A DNA stretch of 6,558 nt from Actinomycetes bacterium (GTDB lineage Bacteria > Actinomycetota > Coriobacteriia > Coriobacteriales > JAEZXW01), in NCBI GenBank assembly GCA_023419515.1, contig JAEZXW010000010.1:1-6558 (forward strand), read 5' to 3'. The notes under the pieces were generated by a model that did no database searches, was not told where the DNA came from, and was given only the letters and a program-made list of their open reading frames with translations. The position numbers and the translations under genes were made by a program. Shown one piece after another: positions 1 through 6,540 of this stretch. Numbering within the stretch: position 1 is the stretch's first letter; each line of letters starts with the position of its first letter.

Positions 1-681
1 GGTGTGAGTAAAATCTATCCCGCTCAGCCCAACAAGCCAGCCCTCGACAACGTCAGCCTCGACATTTATCCAGGCGAGTTTGTCTTCTTGGTTGGTCACT
101 CAGGCAGCGGTAAGTCGACCTTCATCCGCAGTATTATTCGTGAGATTATTCCAAGTTCCGGCATGATTTCTGTCGGCGGCCAAGATCTCACGAAGATGCG
201 CAACTGGAAGGTTCCGTACCTGCGCCGCAACATTGGCTGCGTGTTTCAGGACTTTAAGCTCTTACCAAAAAAGACTGCATATGAAAACGTTGCATTTTCA
301 CTCGAGTGCATCGGCAAATCAAAGCATGTTATCAGGGCTCAGGTACCTGAGGTTTTGAGACTTGTTGGTCTTGAAGAGAAGATGCACAGCTATCCAGAGG
401 AGCTCTCTGGTGGCGAGCAGCAACGTGTCTCTGTTGCCCGCGCTTTTGTCAACCGCCCGCCACTGCTGGTGTGCGACGAGCCGACGGGTAACCTCGATCC
501 TGCTATCAGCTTGGGAATCATGAAGCTGCTGGATCGCATTAACCGCACTGGCACGACCGTTATTGTTGCCACGCATGACCGCGACATGGTTGACTCCATG
601 CAACGACGTGTTATCGCGCTTGAGAACGGCCGCGTGATCCGAGACGAGCAGGGAGGGTATGGCGTTTATGCTGGCTATTAG
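1..681 (+). CDS. ftsE: Cell-division ABC transporter ATP-binding protein FtsE, 5' partial
   Basis: FtsE is the cytoplasmic ATPase of the FtsEX complex. It binds and hydrolyses ATP to drive FtsX, which regulates peptidoglycan hydrolases at the division site. Counting from the GTG at 4, all ABC ATPase motifs are present: Walker A GHSGSGKST (31-39), Q-loop Gln82, signature LSGGEQ (134-139), Walker B LLVCDE (154-159), D-loop NLD (163-165) and switch His191. The GTG at 4 is probably not the start. It encodes the Val of the family's usual VSKIYP stretch, and the frame stays open to base 1, so roughly 6-8 N-terminal codons should lie upstream of the window. The 226 visible codons otherwise cover the usual length of about 225-230. 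The end overlaps ftsX, as expected for a coupled pair. Identity is secure because of the motifs together with the adjacent ftsX. Confidence 0.95.
   Translation, partial: GVSKIYPAQPNKPALDNVSLDIYPGEFVFLVGHSGSGKSTFIRSIIREIIPSSGMISVGGQDLTKMRNWKVPYLRRNIGCVFQDFKLLPKKTAYENVAFSLECIGKSKHVIRAQVPEVLRLVGLEEKMHSYPEELSGGEQQRVSVARAFVNRPPLLVCDEPTGNLDPAISLGIMKLLDRINRTGTTVIVATHDRDMVDSMQRRVIALENGRVIRDEQGGYGVYAGY
651..657 (+). promoter_or_regulatory. Shine-Dalgarno for ftsX inside the ftsE end
   Basis: GGGAGGG lies within the last codons of ftsE. It is 1-2 bases from ATG 659 and 10-11 bases from ATG 668, so it favours the second ATG as the ftsX start. Its position inside ftsE indicates translational coupling of the two subunits. 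Confidence 0.6.
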
Positions 682-1594
682 GATTGGGTACCCCATCAAA
701 GAGGCAATGAGCCACTTTTCGCGTAACATTGGTACGTCAATTGGTGCCGTGGTGACAATCTTTTTGTCCTTGTTTATTATCGGCCTTTTTATGCAGGCAT
801 CACTCATGATCAATAATGTCGTGGGTGATGTTGAGAGCAAGGTCACCATTCAAGCATTTGTTTCTGATAATGCTGATCAGGCGTCCATCGATGCGCTCAA
901 GACCAAGATCAACGGTATGGAAGAGGTTGAGTCAGTTTCCTTTAAGAATAAGGATGAGGCGCTTGCTGAGTACAAGGAAACCATGAAAAGTCGGAGCGCC
1001 GCTGATGCAATTGCACAGCTTGACGGTCAAAACCCGGTTCCTGCCTCACTCGTGATTAAGCTCAACGATCCTCAGATGGTAAAAACTGTGGCCGATCGTA
1101 TTTCAAGCGATCCGGCGTTTATTACCATTGCGGATGTGCCTGATAATCCTGAAAGTTCGGTGCAGTATGGTCAGCAGTCGGTTGAGCGCCTGTTTACAGT
1201 GACGAACTATGCTCGCGTGATCGCTGTGGTGCTGGTGGCGTTGCTGACCTTCATTGCGTTTGTCTTTATTAACAACACGATTCGTCTGTCGATTATGGCA
1301 CGTCGTCTTGAGATTGGAATCATGCGTCTGGTTGGCGCAAACAACAGTTTCATTCGCGGGCCGTTCATTATGGAAGGTATTATCCAGGCGATACTCGGAG
1401 CCCTCTTGGCGATTGGTTCTCTGGAACTGATTCATCACCTTGTGATGCCAAAGCTGCAGCAGAGCATCAGCTTTCTAGAGCTTTCGATCTCGCTGACTGA
1501 GTTCTTGTACATCTACGGCCTTTTGGTGGCAGCCGGTTTGTTGATCGGTCTGTTTGGTTCAACCGTGGCGATGAGGCGCTACCTCAAGGTTTAA
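659..1594 (+). CDS. ftsX: Cell-division permease-like protein FtsX
   Basis: FtsX is the membrane partner of FtsE. It transmits ATPase cycling to peptidoglycan hydrolases or their activators through an extracellular loop. The 311-residue product has the family layout: a short cytoplasmic N-terminus, TM1 at about 26-48, a large extracellular domain at about 50-183, then TM2 (187-204), TM3 (237-258) and TM4 (284-304). Between TM2 and TM3 lies the cytoplasmic RRLEIGIMRLVGA segment (215-227), the conserved coupling region of FtsX/MacB-type permeases. It overlaps the end of ftsE by 23 bases. Start choice: ATG 659 gives the longest frame but lies only 1-2 bases after the GGGAGGG at 651-657. ATG 668 (residue 4) has about 10-11 bases of spacing and may be the real start. 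The function is unaffected. Confidence 0.94.
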   Translation: MAFMLAIRIGYPIKEAMSHFSRNIGTSIGAVVTIFLSLFIIGLFMQASLMINNVVGDVESKVTIQAFVSDNADQASIDALKTKINGMEEVESVSFKNKDEALAEYKETMKSRSAADAIAQLDGQNPVPASLVIKLNDPQMVKTVADRISSDPAFITIADVPDNPESSVQYGQQSVERLFTVTNYARVIAVVLVALLTFIAFVFINNTIRLSIMARRLEIGIMRLVGANNSFIRGPFIMEGIIQAILGALLAIGSLELIHHLVMPKLQQSISFLELSISLTEFLYIYGLLVAAGLLIGLFGSTVAMRRYLKV

Positions 1595-1617
1595 CGACAG
1601 ACGTGGAGTAGAGCGCT

Positions 1618-3291
1618 GTGACGCACAATCAAAAAAGCTCAGATACATCAGCAAGCCCCTTGCAATCGAGCGAGGGGCTTGCTCGCCATAACAGACAAAA
1701 TGCGGATGATGTGCGTGAGCGAGGCAAGGAGGAGGTTGTGGCTATGGGCGTTGGTCGCAAGCTCGAGAGCGCCGCGTCTGCAGGTAGTGGGCGTAAGCTC
1801 GACGACGCCACATTTCTAGATCCTGAGCACGAGGAACTTGAACGCATGCTTGCCGATGATGCAGCTGAAGAAGCTCGGCATCGCATTGAGGTGAATAGAC
1901 TCGATAGGCAGACCAAGCGTTTTGAAAAGTTTTATCGCTTGCTTTTGGCGGTAGCTGCGCTCACGATAGCAGCTGCGATCTTTATGGGTGGCGTCTATGT
2001 GGGCGCCAAAAATAGCTTCGCACTAAAGTTGGGCTATCCGGTGGCGCAGCTTATCACAGGCGATGCGGTGAGTGAACTGACAACCGAGCTCGCTAAGCGT
2101 ATTGGTGAGGTTGATCATCTCATTTCGACTTCAAGTCAAAATCCGCAAGATCTGGAAAAAGCAACCGAAGGAGCGCTGAGAGGGCTTATCGGTTCGCTTG
2201 ATGATCGCTATGCCCAGTATTACAACAGCGATGAGTATCAGCACTTCAAAGAGATCAGTTCTGGTCAGTTTGGCGGCATCGGTGTGGTGCTTTCTGATTA
2301 TGAGGGTCAGGCGTATCTTGTGCGCGTGTATGAGGGCACCCCAGCAGCCGAGGCTGGCATGCAGGCGGGTGACTTTATCGTCGCGATCAACGGTGATCGC
2401 AAAGTAGATTGGAATTACGAAGCAGTCGCTCATGCGGTGAGAGGTGAGCCTGGTAAAGAGGTCGAGATCACTTGGAGACGTCCGTCAACAAAGGATGACC
2501 CTGGAGGCGAGGAGTTCACCAAAACCCTCACAACCAGCGAAATTACTTATCCCAATGTCTATCATCAACAGGTTGGCGATGCTGGATATATCTCGGTTGC
2601 GCAGTTTAACGAAAAGACCATCGACACCATTATGGTGGCGATGGATGAGCTTGATGCCGCTGGCGTGCAGGGGTACATCTTGGATCTGCGTGGTAACCCT
2701 GGCGGCCTGCTCGATCAGGCGATTGGTGTGACTTCGCTCTTTGTGAAGTCAGGTACGGTGGTCGAGGTTCGTTCACGTGTCTATGGCTCAACCCGACAGT
2801 CCGTGACGGGTAACCATAAAACCAATAAGCCGCTCGTTGTCCTGATTGATCAGGGTTCCGCGAGTGCTTCTGAGATTGTAGCGTCTGCACTGCAAGATCA
2901 TCGCCGCGCTCTCATTGTGGGTACCACAAGCTTTGGCAAGGGTACGGTGCAGTCGGTGTATTCGCTCGATTACGGTGGCGGTCTTAAGCTTACGATCGCC
3001 AATTACTTGTCGCCCGATGGTCATGTCATTGATCAGCACGGTGTAACTCCTGATCTGATCGTTGAGGGTGATGAGGGACACCTGATCTTTGCCCAACAGA
3101 CCGTTGATATTGACAGTGATGCTCAGCTGGCGGCAGCCTATCAAGTGCTGCTAGCGGTAATTGCAAACAGCGGTGATCTTAATATTGAGGGGCTTTCAAA
3201 CCCACCAGGTTCTCAGCAGGTCGATGATGCTGCGACTGAGGATGATACGGACACCCAAGCTGCTGATGGCGGTGCGGTCAATGGCCGCTAG
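1618..3291 (+). CDS. S41 family C-terminal processing peptidase (CtpA/CtpB/Prc type), membrane anchored
   Basis: This is a serine protease with a Ser/Lys catalytic pair that cleaves protein C-termini on the outer face of the membrane; substrates are unknown. From the GTG at 1618 (557 residues): a polar N-terminal tail, a charged predicted helix (about 70-106), one membrane segment (107-129), a PDZ domain (about 216-305) opening with GGIGV, and the S41 catalytic core. The block GSASASE (413-419) gives nucleophile Ser416. Asp427, Lys441 and Gln445 follow at the same spacing as Ser430, Asp441, Lys455 and Gln459 of E. coli Tsp/Prc, so it should be active. The end is an acidic, disordered-looking tail. 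GTG 1618 has a modest GGAG at 1605-1608, 9 bases away. ATG 1744 (515 residues) has a far better Shine-Dalgarno and keeps every domain, so it is a serious alternative. An S41 gene next to ftsEX also occurs in Bacillus (ctpB). Confidence 0.93.
   Translation: MTHNQKSSDTSASPLQSSEGLARHNRQNADDVRERGKEEVVAMGVGRKLESAASAGSGRKLDDATFLDPEHEELERMLADDAAEEARHRIEVNRLDRQTKRFEKFYRLLLAVAALTIAAAIFMGGVYVGAKNSFALKLGYPVAQLITGDAVSELTTELAKRIGEVDHLISTSSQNPQDLEKATEGALRGLIGSLDDRYAQYYNSDEYQHFKEISSGQFGGIGVVLSDYEGQAYLVRVYEGTPAAEAGMQAGDFIVAINGDRKVDWNYEAVAHAVRGEPGKEVEITWRRPSTKDDPGGEEFTKTLTTSEITYPNVYHQQVGDAGYISVAQFNEKTIDTIMVAMDELDAAGVQGYILDLRGNPGGLLDQAIGVTSLFVKSGTVVEVRSRVYGSTRQSVTGNHKTNKPLVVLIDQGSASASEIVASALQDHRRALIVGTTSFGKGTVQSVYSLDYGGGLKLTIANYLSPDGHVIDQHGVTPDLIVEGDEGHLIFAQQTVDIDSDAQLAAAYQVLLAVIANSGDLNIEGLSNPPGSQQVDDAATEDDTDTQAADGGAVNGR
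1650..1683 (+). other. Strong stem-loop between ftsX and the peptidase core, attenuator- or terminator-like without a U-tract
   Basis: The arms AGCAAGCCCCT (1650-1660) and AGGGGCTTGCT (1673-1683) are perfect reverse complements. The pairing continues inward with one G-U wobble (1661/1672) and two G-C pairs (1662/1671 and 1663/1670), giving a 14-bp stem around a 6-base loop AATCGA. It is followed by CGCCATAAC rather than a T-run, so it is not a canonical intrinsic terminator on the + strand. On the - strand the nearest T-run (the A6 at 1631-1636) is about 13 bases past the stem, too far. It sits 55 bases after the ftsX stop and inside the frame opened by GTG 1618. Possible roles are an attenuator, an mRNA-processing or stability hairpin, or a Rho-assisted terminator. 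Confidence 0.7.
1726..1735 (+). promoter_or_regulatory. Near-consensus Shine-Dalgarno for an internal peptidase start at ATG 1744
   Basis: AAGGAGGAGG is the strongest Shine-Dalgarno-like sequence in the window. It ends 8 bases before the in-frame ATG at 1744; an in-frame GTG at 1738 is too close. It is much better than the GGAG serving GTG 1618. It could be chance, since GAG-GAG codons in this frame encode Glu-Glu, but its position just after the stem-loop makes a true start at 1744 plausible. Confidence 0.55.
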
Positions 3292-5629
3292 GCACCGAAA
3301 GCCTCCCAAACAAAAGAAGCGCTCTCGGGGTTCAAGCTCACGTGAGCTCATCGGCGTTTTACAGGTGAGTCGCCGCGGCAAGGCGCAGGTTGCCACAAAC
3401 CTTGGTGTCTATCAGATCTCAGCGCGTGATATGCGCGAGGCGTTGCACGGAGATACCGTGCGTGTTGTGCCTAAGCGCGATAGCGGTCGCCGCGCGCAGG
3501 GTGGCAGCGGCCGAGGCGGCCGTGGTGAGGCGCGCTGGGGTATTGTCGTTGGTGTGATTAAGCGAGCTGTGACCACGTTTGTGGCTCGCTATGATGAGCT
3601 TTCTGATCTGCATATCGCGGTTGCGGTACCGGTAAATCCTCGGATTACACGTGATTTTCTCATCACGAGACGCCCTGATTTTAAAGTCAGTGATGGCGAC
3701 ATTGTTGAGGCAACAATCGACGTCTTTCCAACCAGTACTGCTGGGGGTAAGGCATTTATTACGCGGCTGATTGCACGGGCAAATGACCCTGATGCGCAGA
3801 TGCTGAGCCTTATTGCTGATTATGGGTTTGAGCCTGATTTTGCACCTGAGGTGCTCGCGGCTGCTGGCGAGCAAGTACTTGATGTTGCAGCGGCGCTTGC
3901 TGATACTTCGGTCAAACGCCGAGATCTTCGTCACCTCGACCTCATTACGATCGACCCCGTGGATTCTCGTGACTTTGATGATGCGCTTTCGCTTGAGTGT
4001 CTCAAGGCAGAAAAGGTGAGCCTGAAAGACTCTAGCAGCTTTGGTGGCCACAGCGTATCTGCTGGCTTGGCAGCACCCAAGCTACGCGACGTCTGCGCAG
4101 GTCAAGCCCTCGAGATGACTACCAGCGACAAGCGTCGCAAACCGTATTGGCGCCTCGGTGTACACATCGCAGACGTGAGTCATTATGTAGCGCATGGCAG
4201 CGCGCTTGATCGCGAAGCAAAATCACGAGCAACTTCTGTGTACCTTGCTGATCGAGTGCTGCCCATGTTGCCGCCTGCGTTGTCTGATGAGCTCTGTTCG
4301 CTCAAGCCTGATGAGGATCGTTTAGCGATGAGCGTCATGATCGACCTTGATAAGCACGGAGAGCTGTGTGGAGCAGCGGTGTTTCCCTCGGTGATTCGCT
4401 CGCGGGCGCGCTTAGATTACGACGGTGTGAATGCCTTGCTACTGGCGAGTGATAAGGTCGGAGCTCCTCAGGGTGCAGCCGTCAGGCAAGGTGCAGTTGC
4501 TCATGGCAATACTTCTTTAGACGACATCATTAAGACAGCTAAAGCCCAGGCCCCCGATTTGCTCGACGTGAGCCTTGCTCGGCTTAAACGCGGGATCGAA
4601 GCGCTGCCCGATTTACCTGCATTGCTCGGCAGCCTTGACAATATTGCATGTCAGCGTGGTGTAATCCGTCGCAATCGCGGCGCACTCGATTTTGAGACTC
4701 AGGAAGCTCATGTGCTGCTCGATGAAAACAATGAACCTCTGCGCGTGCAGGTTAAGGAGCGCACACGTGCAACGCAGCTTGTCGAAGAGGCGATGCTGCT
4801 TGCCAATGAGTGCGTGGCGCAGTGCTTGCTTGATTGTGGGATAGGGCTAGCCGATACCACATCGCTGCCCAAGCATCTCCCAGTGCTCTTTCGCTCCCAC
4901 AAGGAGCCTGACGCCGATAAGCTGCTTGAGACCTACGAATCACTGCGTATGATGAACCTCTTGCCGCCCGATAACACAACAATCGAGGGCTTGCTCAAGG
5001 GCTCACCCTTTGCAGTGCAGCGCGTGCTTGAGATCGCGCGCAGGCGACCTGGCTGGGTCTTGGTTAACGCGCTCATGTTGCGCTCTATGATGAGGGCAAC
5101 CTACACCACCACCAATGACGGGCACTATGCGCTGGGTGCTTTGGCATACCTGCACTTCACGAGCCCAATCAGGCGCTATCCTGACCTGACGGTACATCGC
5201 GCGGTCAAGGCGCTTTTACCAATCGCCGCACCACTGAGACGGTTTGCCGCTGATGAGCTCGATCTGGCGTGTTCGCACGCGGCATGTGAGTCACTGGCAG
5301 ATCACTGCAGCGAGCGCGAACGGGCGGCAGCGAGCCTTTCGCTCATGACACAGCGCATGATGCTTGCGCGTTATTACGAGTCACGCATTGGTACGCGTGA
5401 GGAGGGCTTGGTGGTTGGCGTCATGGGTGGCGGGCTGTTTGTCCGACTCAGCTCAACCATTGCGGAGGTCTTTGTTTGCAGAGCTGACGTGCTGCGCTAT
5501 GCTAGTGAGCACGATTATATCGACGCGGAGCTTTTGATGGGTGCCCGCGTGATTGTCACGATTGAATCGGTTGATACAGAGCAGGGCACGATTGATGCGT
5601 CGCTTTATAAATGTGTGAGGACATTATGA
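3281..5629 (+). CDS. rnr: Ribonuclease R (RNB/VacB family 3'-5' exoribonuclease)
   Basis: RNase R is a processive, Mg-dependent 3'-5' exoribonuclease that degrades structured RNA and takes part in rRNA, tmRNA-linked and stress-related decay in the cytoplasm. From ATG 3281 (782 residues): a basic N-terminus (1-20), a cold-shock domain (about 20-60), an Arg/Gly-rich linker (about 65-80), a second cold-shock domain, the RNB catalytic domain, and a C-terminal S1 domain (about 700-782). DPVDSRDFDD (225-234) supplies Asp225, Asp231, Asp233 and Asp234, spaced like Asp272, 278, 280 and 281 of E. coli RNase R. Tyr321 matches the end-product-clamping Tyr324, and HFTSPIRRYPDL is at 625-636. The frame is open from 3161, but ATG 3281 gives an 11-base overlap with the peptidase and avoids a 131-base one; its Shine-Dalgarno is weak, so coupling is likely. 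Odd points: two RNB insertions (about 240-286 and 388-455), no N-terminal winged helix, and no Lys-rich C-terminal tail. Confidence 0.95.
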   Translation: MAARHRKPPKQKKRSRGSSSRELIGVLQVSRRGKAQVATNLGVYQISARDMREALHGDTVRVVPKRDSGRRAQGGSGRGGRGEARWGIVVGVIKRAVTTFVARYDELSDLHIAVAVPVNPRITRDFLITRRPDFKVSDGDIVEATIDVFPTSTAGGKAFITRLIARANDPDAQMLSLIADYGFEPDFAPEVLAAAGEQVLDVAAALADTSVKRRDLRHLDLITIDPVDSRDFDDALSLECLKAEKVSLKDSSSFGGHSVSAGLAAPKLRDVCAGQALEMTTSDKRRKPYWRLGVHIADVSHYVAHGSALDREAKSRATSVYLADRVLPMLPPALSDELCSLKPDEDRLAMSVMIDLDKHGELCGAAVFPSVIRSRARLDYDGVNALLLASDKVGAPQGAAVRQGAVAHGNTSLDDIIKTAKAQAPDLLDVSLARLKRGIEALPDLPALLGSLDNIACQRGVIRRNRGALDFETQEAHVLLDENNEPLRVQVKERTRATQLVEEAMLLANECVAQCLLDCGIGLADTTSLPKHLPVLFRSHKEPDADKLLETYESLRMMNLLPPDNTTIEGLLKGSPFAVQRVLEIARRRPGWVLVNALMLRSMMRATYTTTNDGHYALGALAYLHFTSPIRRYPDLTVHRAVKALLPIAAPLRRFAADELDLACSHAACESLADHCSERERAAASLSLMTQRMMLARYYESRIGTREEGLVVGVMGGGLFVRLSSTIAEVFVCRADVLRYASEHDYIDAELLMGARVIVTIESVDTEQGTIDASLYKCVRTL

Positions 5630-6540
5630 TTATTACTGAGCAACAACTGCAGGATGCCGAGTCATTTTTGCATGATGGCCGTCATGGTGATGTCATGCCG
5701 GTGTTTGAGGGTATGGCACATGATCTTGAGGCGGCTTACGATTTTGACAAGATCGTCTCGTACGATGAGCCCTACGAAAAGCTCATCTACCTGCATCTTT
5801 CTGAGCAGGATCCGTCGCTTGCGCTTAGTGATGATGTGATGGAGGTTGACGAGCAGATCGGCCGCGTATACCGGGCGCTTGCGTTTTGCTACATTCAGAC
5901 CCAGGAGCTTGACAAGGCAATGCAGGCGCTCGAAAAAGCCGTGGCAGTTAACCCCATGGATGCCTCAGCTCGTCTCAATCTTGCCGAACTTTATCGCGTG
6001 CATGAGGACACCAAGCCGTGGCTTGCCAATTCACATGAGGTCTTTGCGCGAGCTTATCGTCCAGAGCATCTTGTGCGTGCGTATATCAACTTTGCGCATG
6101 CGTTTGTGAGTGCAGGTGAGTATCGCGTAGCGCTGGCGGCGCTTAAGTGTGCGCGTGCTTTTGGTATTGCTGATGATAACAACAATCACCTTGAGATGCT
6201 CAATAGCCGTTTGGCTGAGGCGGGCGTTGAAACGAGCGAAGAACTTTCGGATGATGAGATGCGCGAGCTTTTGGCTCAGCATAATCTGCCGTGTGGTGCC
6301 AATACCGCGGTGGCTGTGGCGCTTTTGGTGGTGGCCGACATGCACAACCGCGCCGGCAACATCGAAGAGGCGGTCGATATGGTGTGCATGTGCAACGAGC
6401 TCGTTGGCTTGCAGCTAACCGAGAAGCTAGCGCATGCGGTGATGGATAGTCCCGAGGATGGTCAAGCCGAGGCGAGCGAGGCTGCCGAGGCGAGCGCAGC
6501 GGACGCAACGGGCACGGCGGACAAGGCGGACGAGGTTTAA
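5626..6540 (+). CDS. Tetratricopeptide-repeat protein of unknown function
   Basis: This is a 304-residue, probably cytoplasmic protein with no signal peptide or membrane segment. One clear TPR lies at residues 79-112: Tyr82, Leu85, Ala86, Tyr89, Ala98, Leu102, Ala105 and Pro110 fall on the consensus positions. Weaker TPR-like units are at about 113-146, 150-183 (Ala157, Phe160, Ala169, Leu173, Ala176) and 230-263 (Ala237, Gly244, Ala249). The N-terminus is acidic, and the tail after about 272 is an Ala/Glu/Asp-rich, disordered-looking stretch. TPRs bind partner proteins, but the partner and role here are not evident. An in-frame ATG at 5611 is possible. ATG 5626 is preferred because it has GTGAGG at 5615-5620, about 5 bases upstream, and shares an ATGA with the rnr stop, a standard coupling arrangement. 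Coupling to rnr suggests co-production with RNase R, not necessarily a shared function. Confidence 0.85.
   Translation: MIITEQQLQDAESFLHDGRHGDVMPVFEGMAHDLEAAYDFDKIVSYDEPYEKLIYLHLSEQDPSLALSDDVMEVDEQIGRVYRALAFCYIQTQELDKAMQALEKAVAVNPMDASARLNLAELYRVHEDTKPWLANSHEVFARAYRPEHLVRAYINFAHAFVSAGEYRVALAALKCARAFGIADDNNNHLEMLNSRLAEAGVETSEELSDDEMRELLAQHNLPCGANTAVAVALLVVADMHNRAGNIEEAVDMVCMCNELVGLQLTEKLAHAVMDSPEDGQAEASEAAEASAADATGTADKADEV
6466..6496 (+). repeat. Short direct repeat in the TPR gene tail
   Basis: GCCGAGGCGAGCG occurs at 6466-6478 and again at 6484-6496, an 18-base period that encodes two AEASxA units of the Ala/Glu-rich tail. This is simple low-complexity duplication in a disordered C-terminus, in a locally GC-rich patch. 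It is likely to vary in copy number between strains. Confidence 0.6.

Noticed and set aside
319..849. 176-codon open frame on the - strand across the ftsE/ftsX junction
   Set aside because: It lies opposite two well-identified genes, has no recognisable domain, and is explained by their codon periodicity.
1650..1700. Calling the stem-loop a standard Rho-independent terminator
   Set aside because: There is no T-run after the stem on the + strand, and on the - strand the nearest T-run is about 13 bases away.
1684..1725. A promoter between the hairpin and ATG 1744
   Set aside because: Only weak matches are seen (CATAAC, GATGAT), with no well-spaced -35 box, so it cannot be supported.
3161..3280. 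Upstream extension of the rnr frame to an ATG at 3161 (also ATG 3266)
   Set aside because: It would overlap the peptidase gene by 131 bases, has no family similarity, and no good Shine-Dalgarno. The ATG at 3281 gives the normal basic N-terminus and a short coupling overlap.
3419..4051. 210-codon open frame on the - strand opposite the rnr 5' half
   Set aside because: It is antisense to the conserved cold-shock and RNB domains, and its product has no family character. Treated as a shadow frame.
5611..5625. ATG 5611 as the TPR protein start
   Set aside because: It adds only MCEDI, and the GTGAGG at 5615-5620 lies downstream of it and fits the ATG at 5626, which also forms the ATGA overlap.
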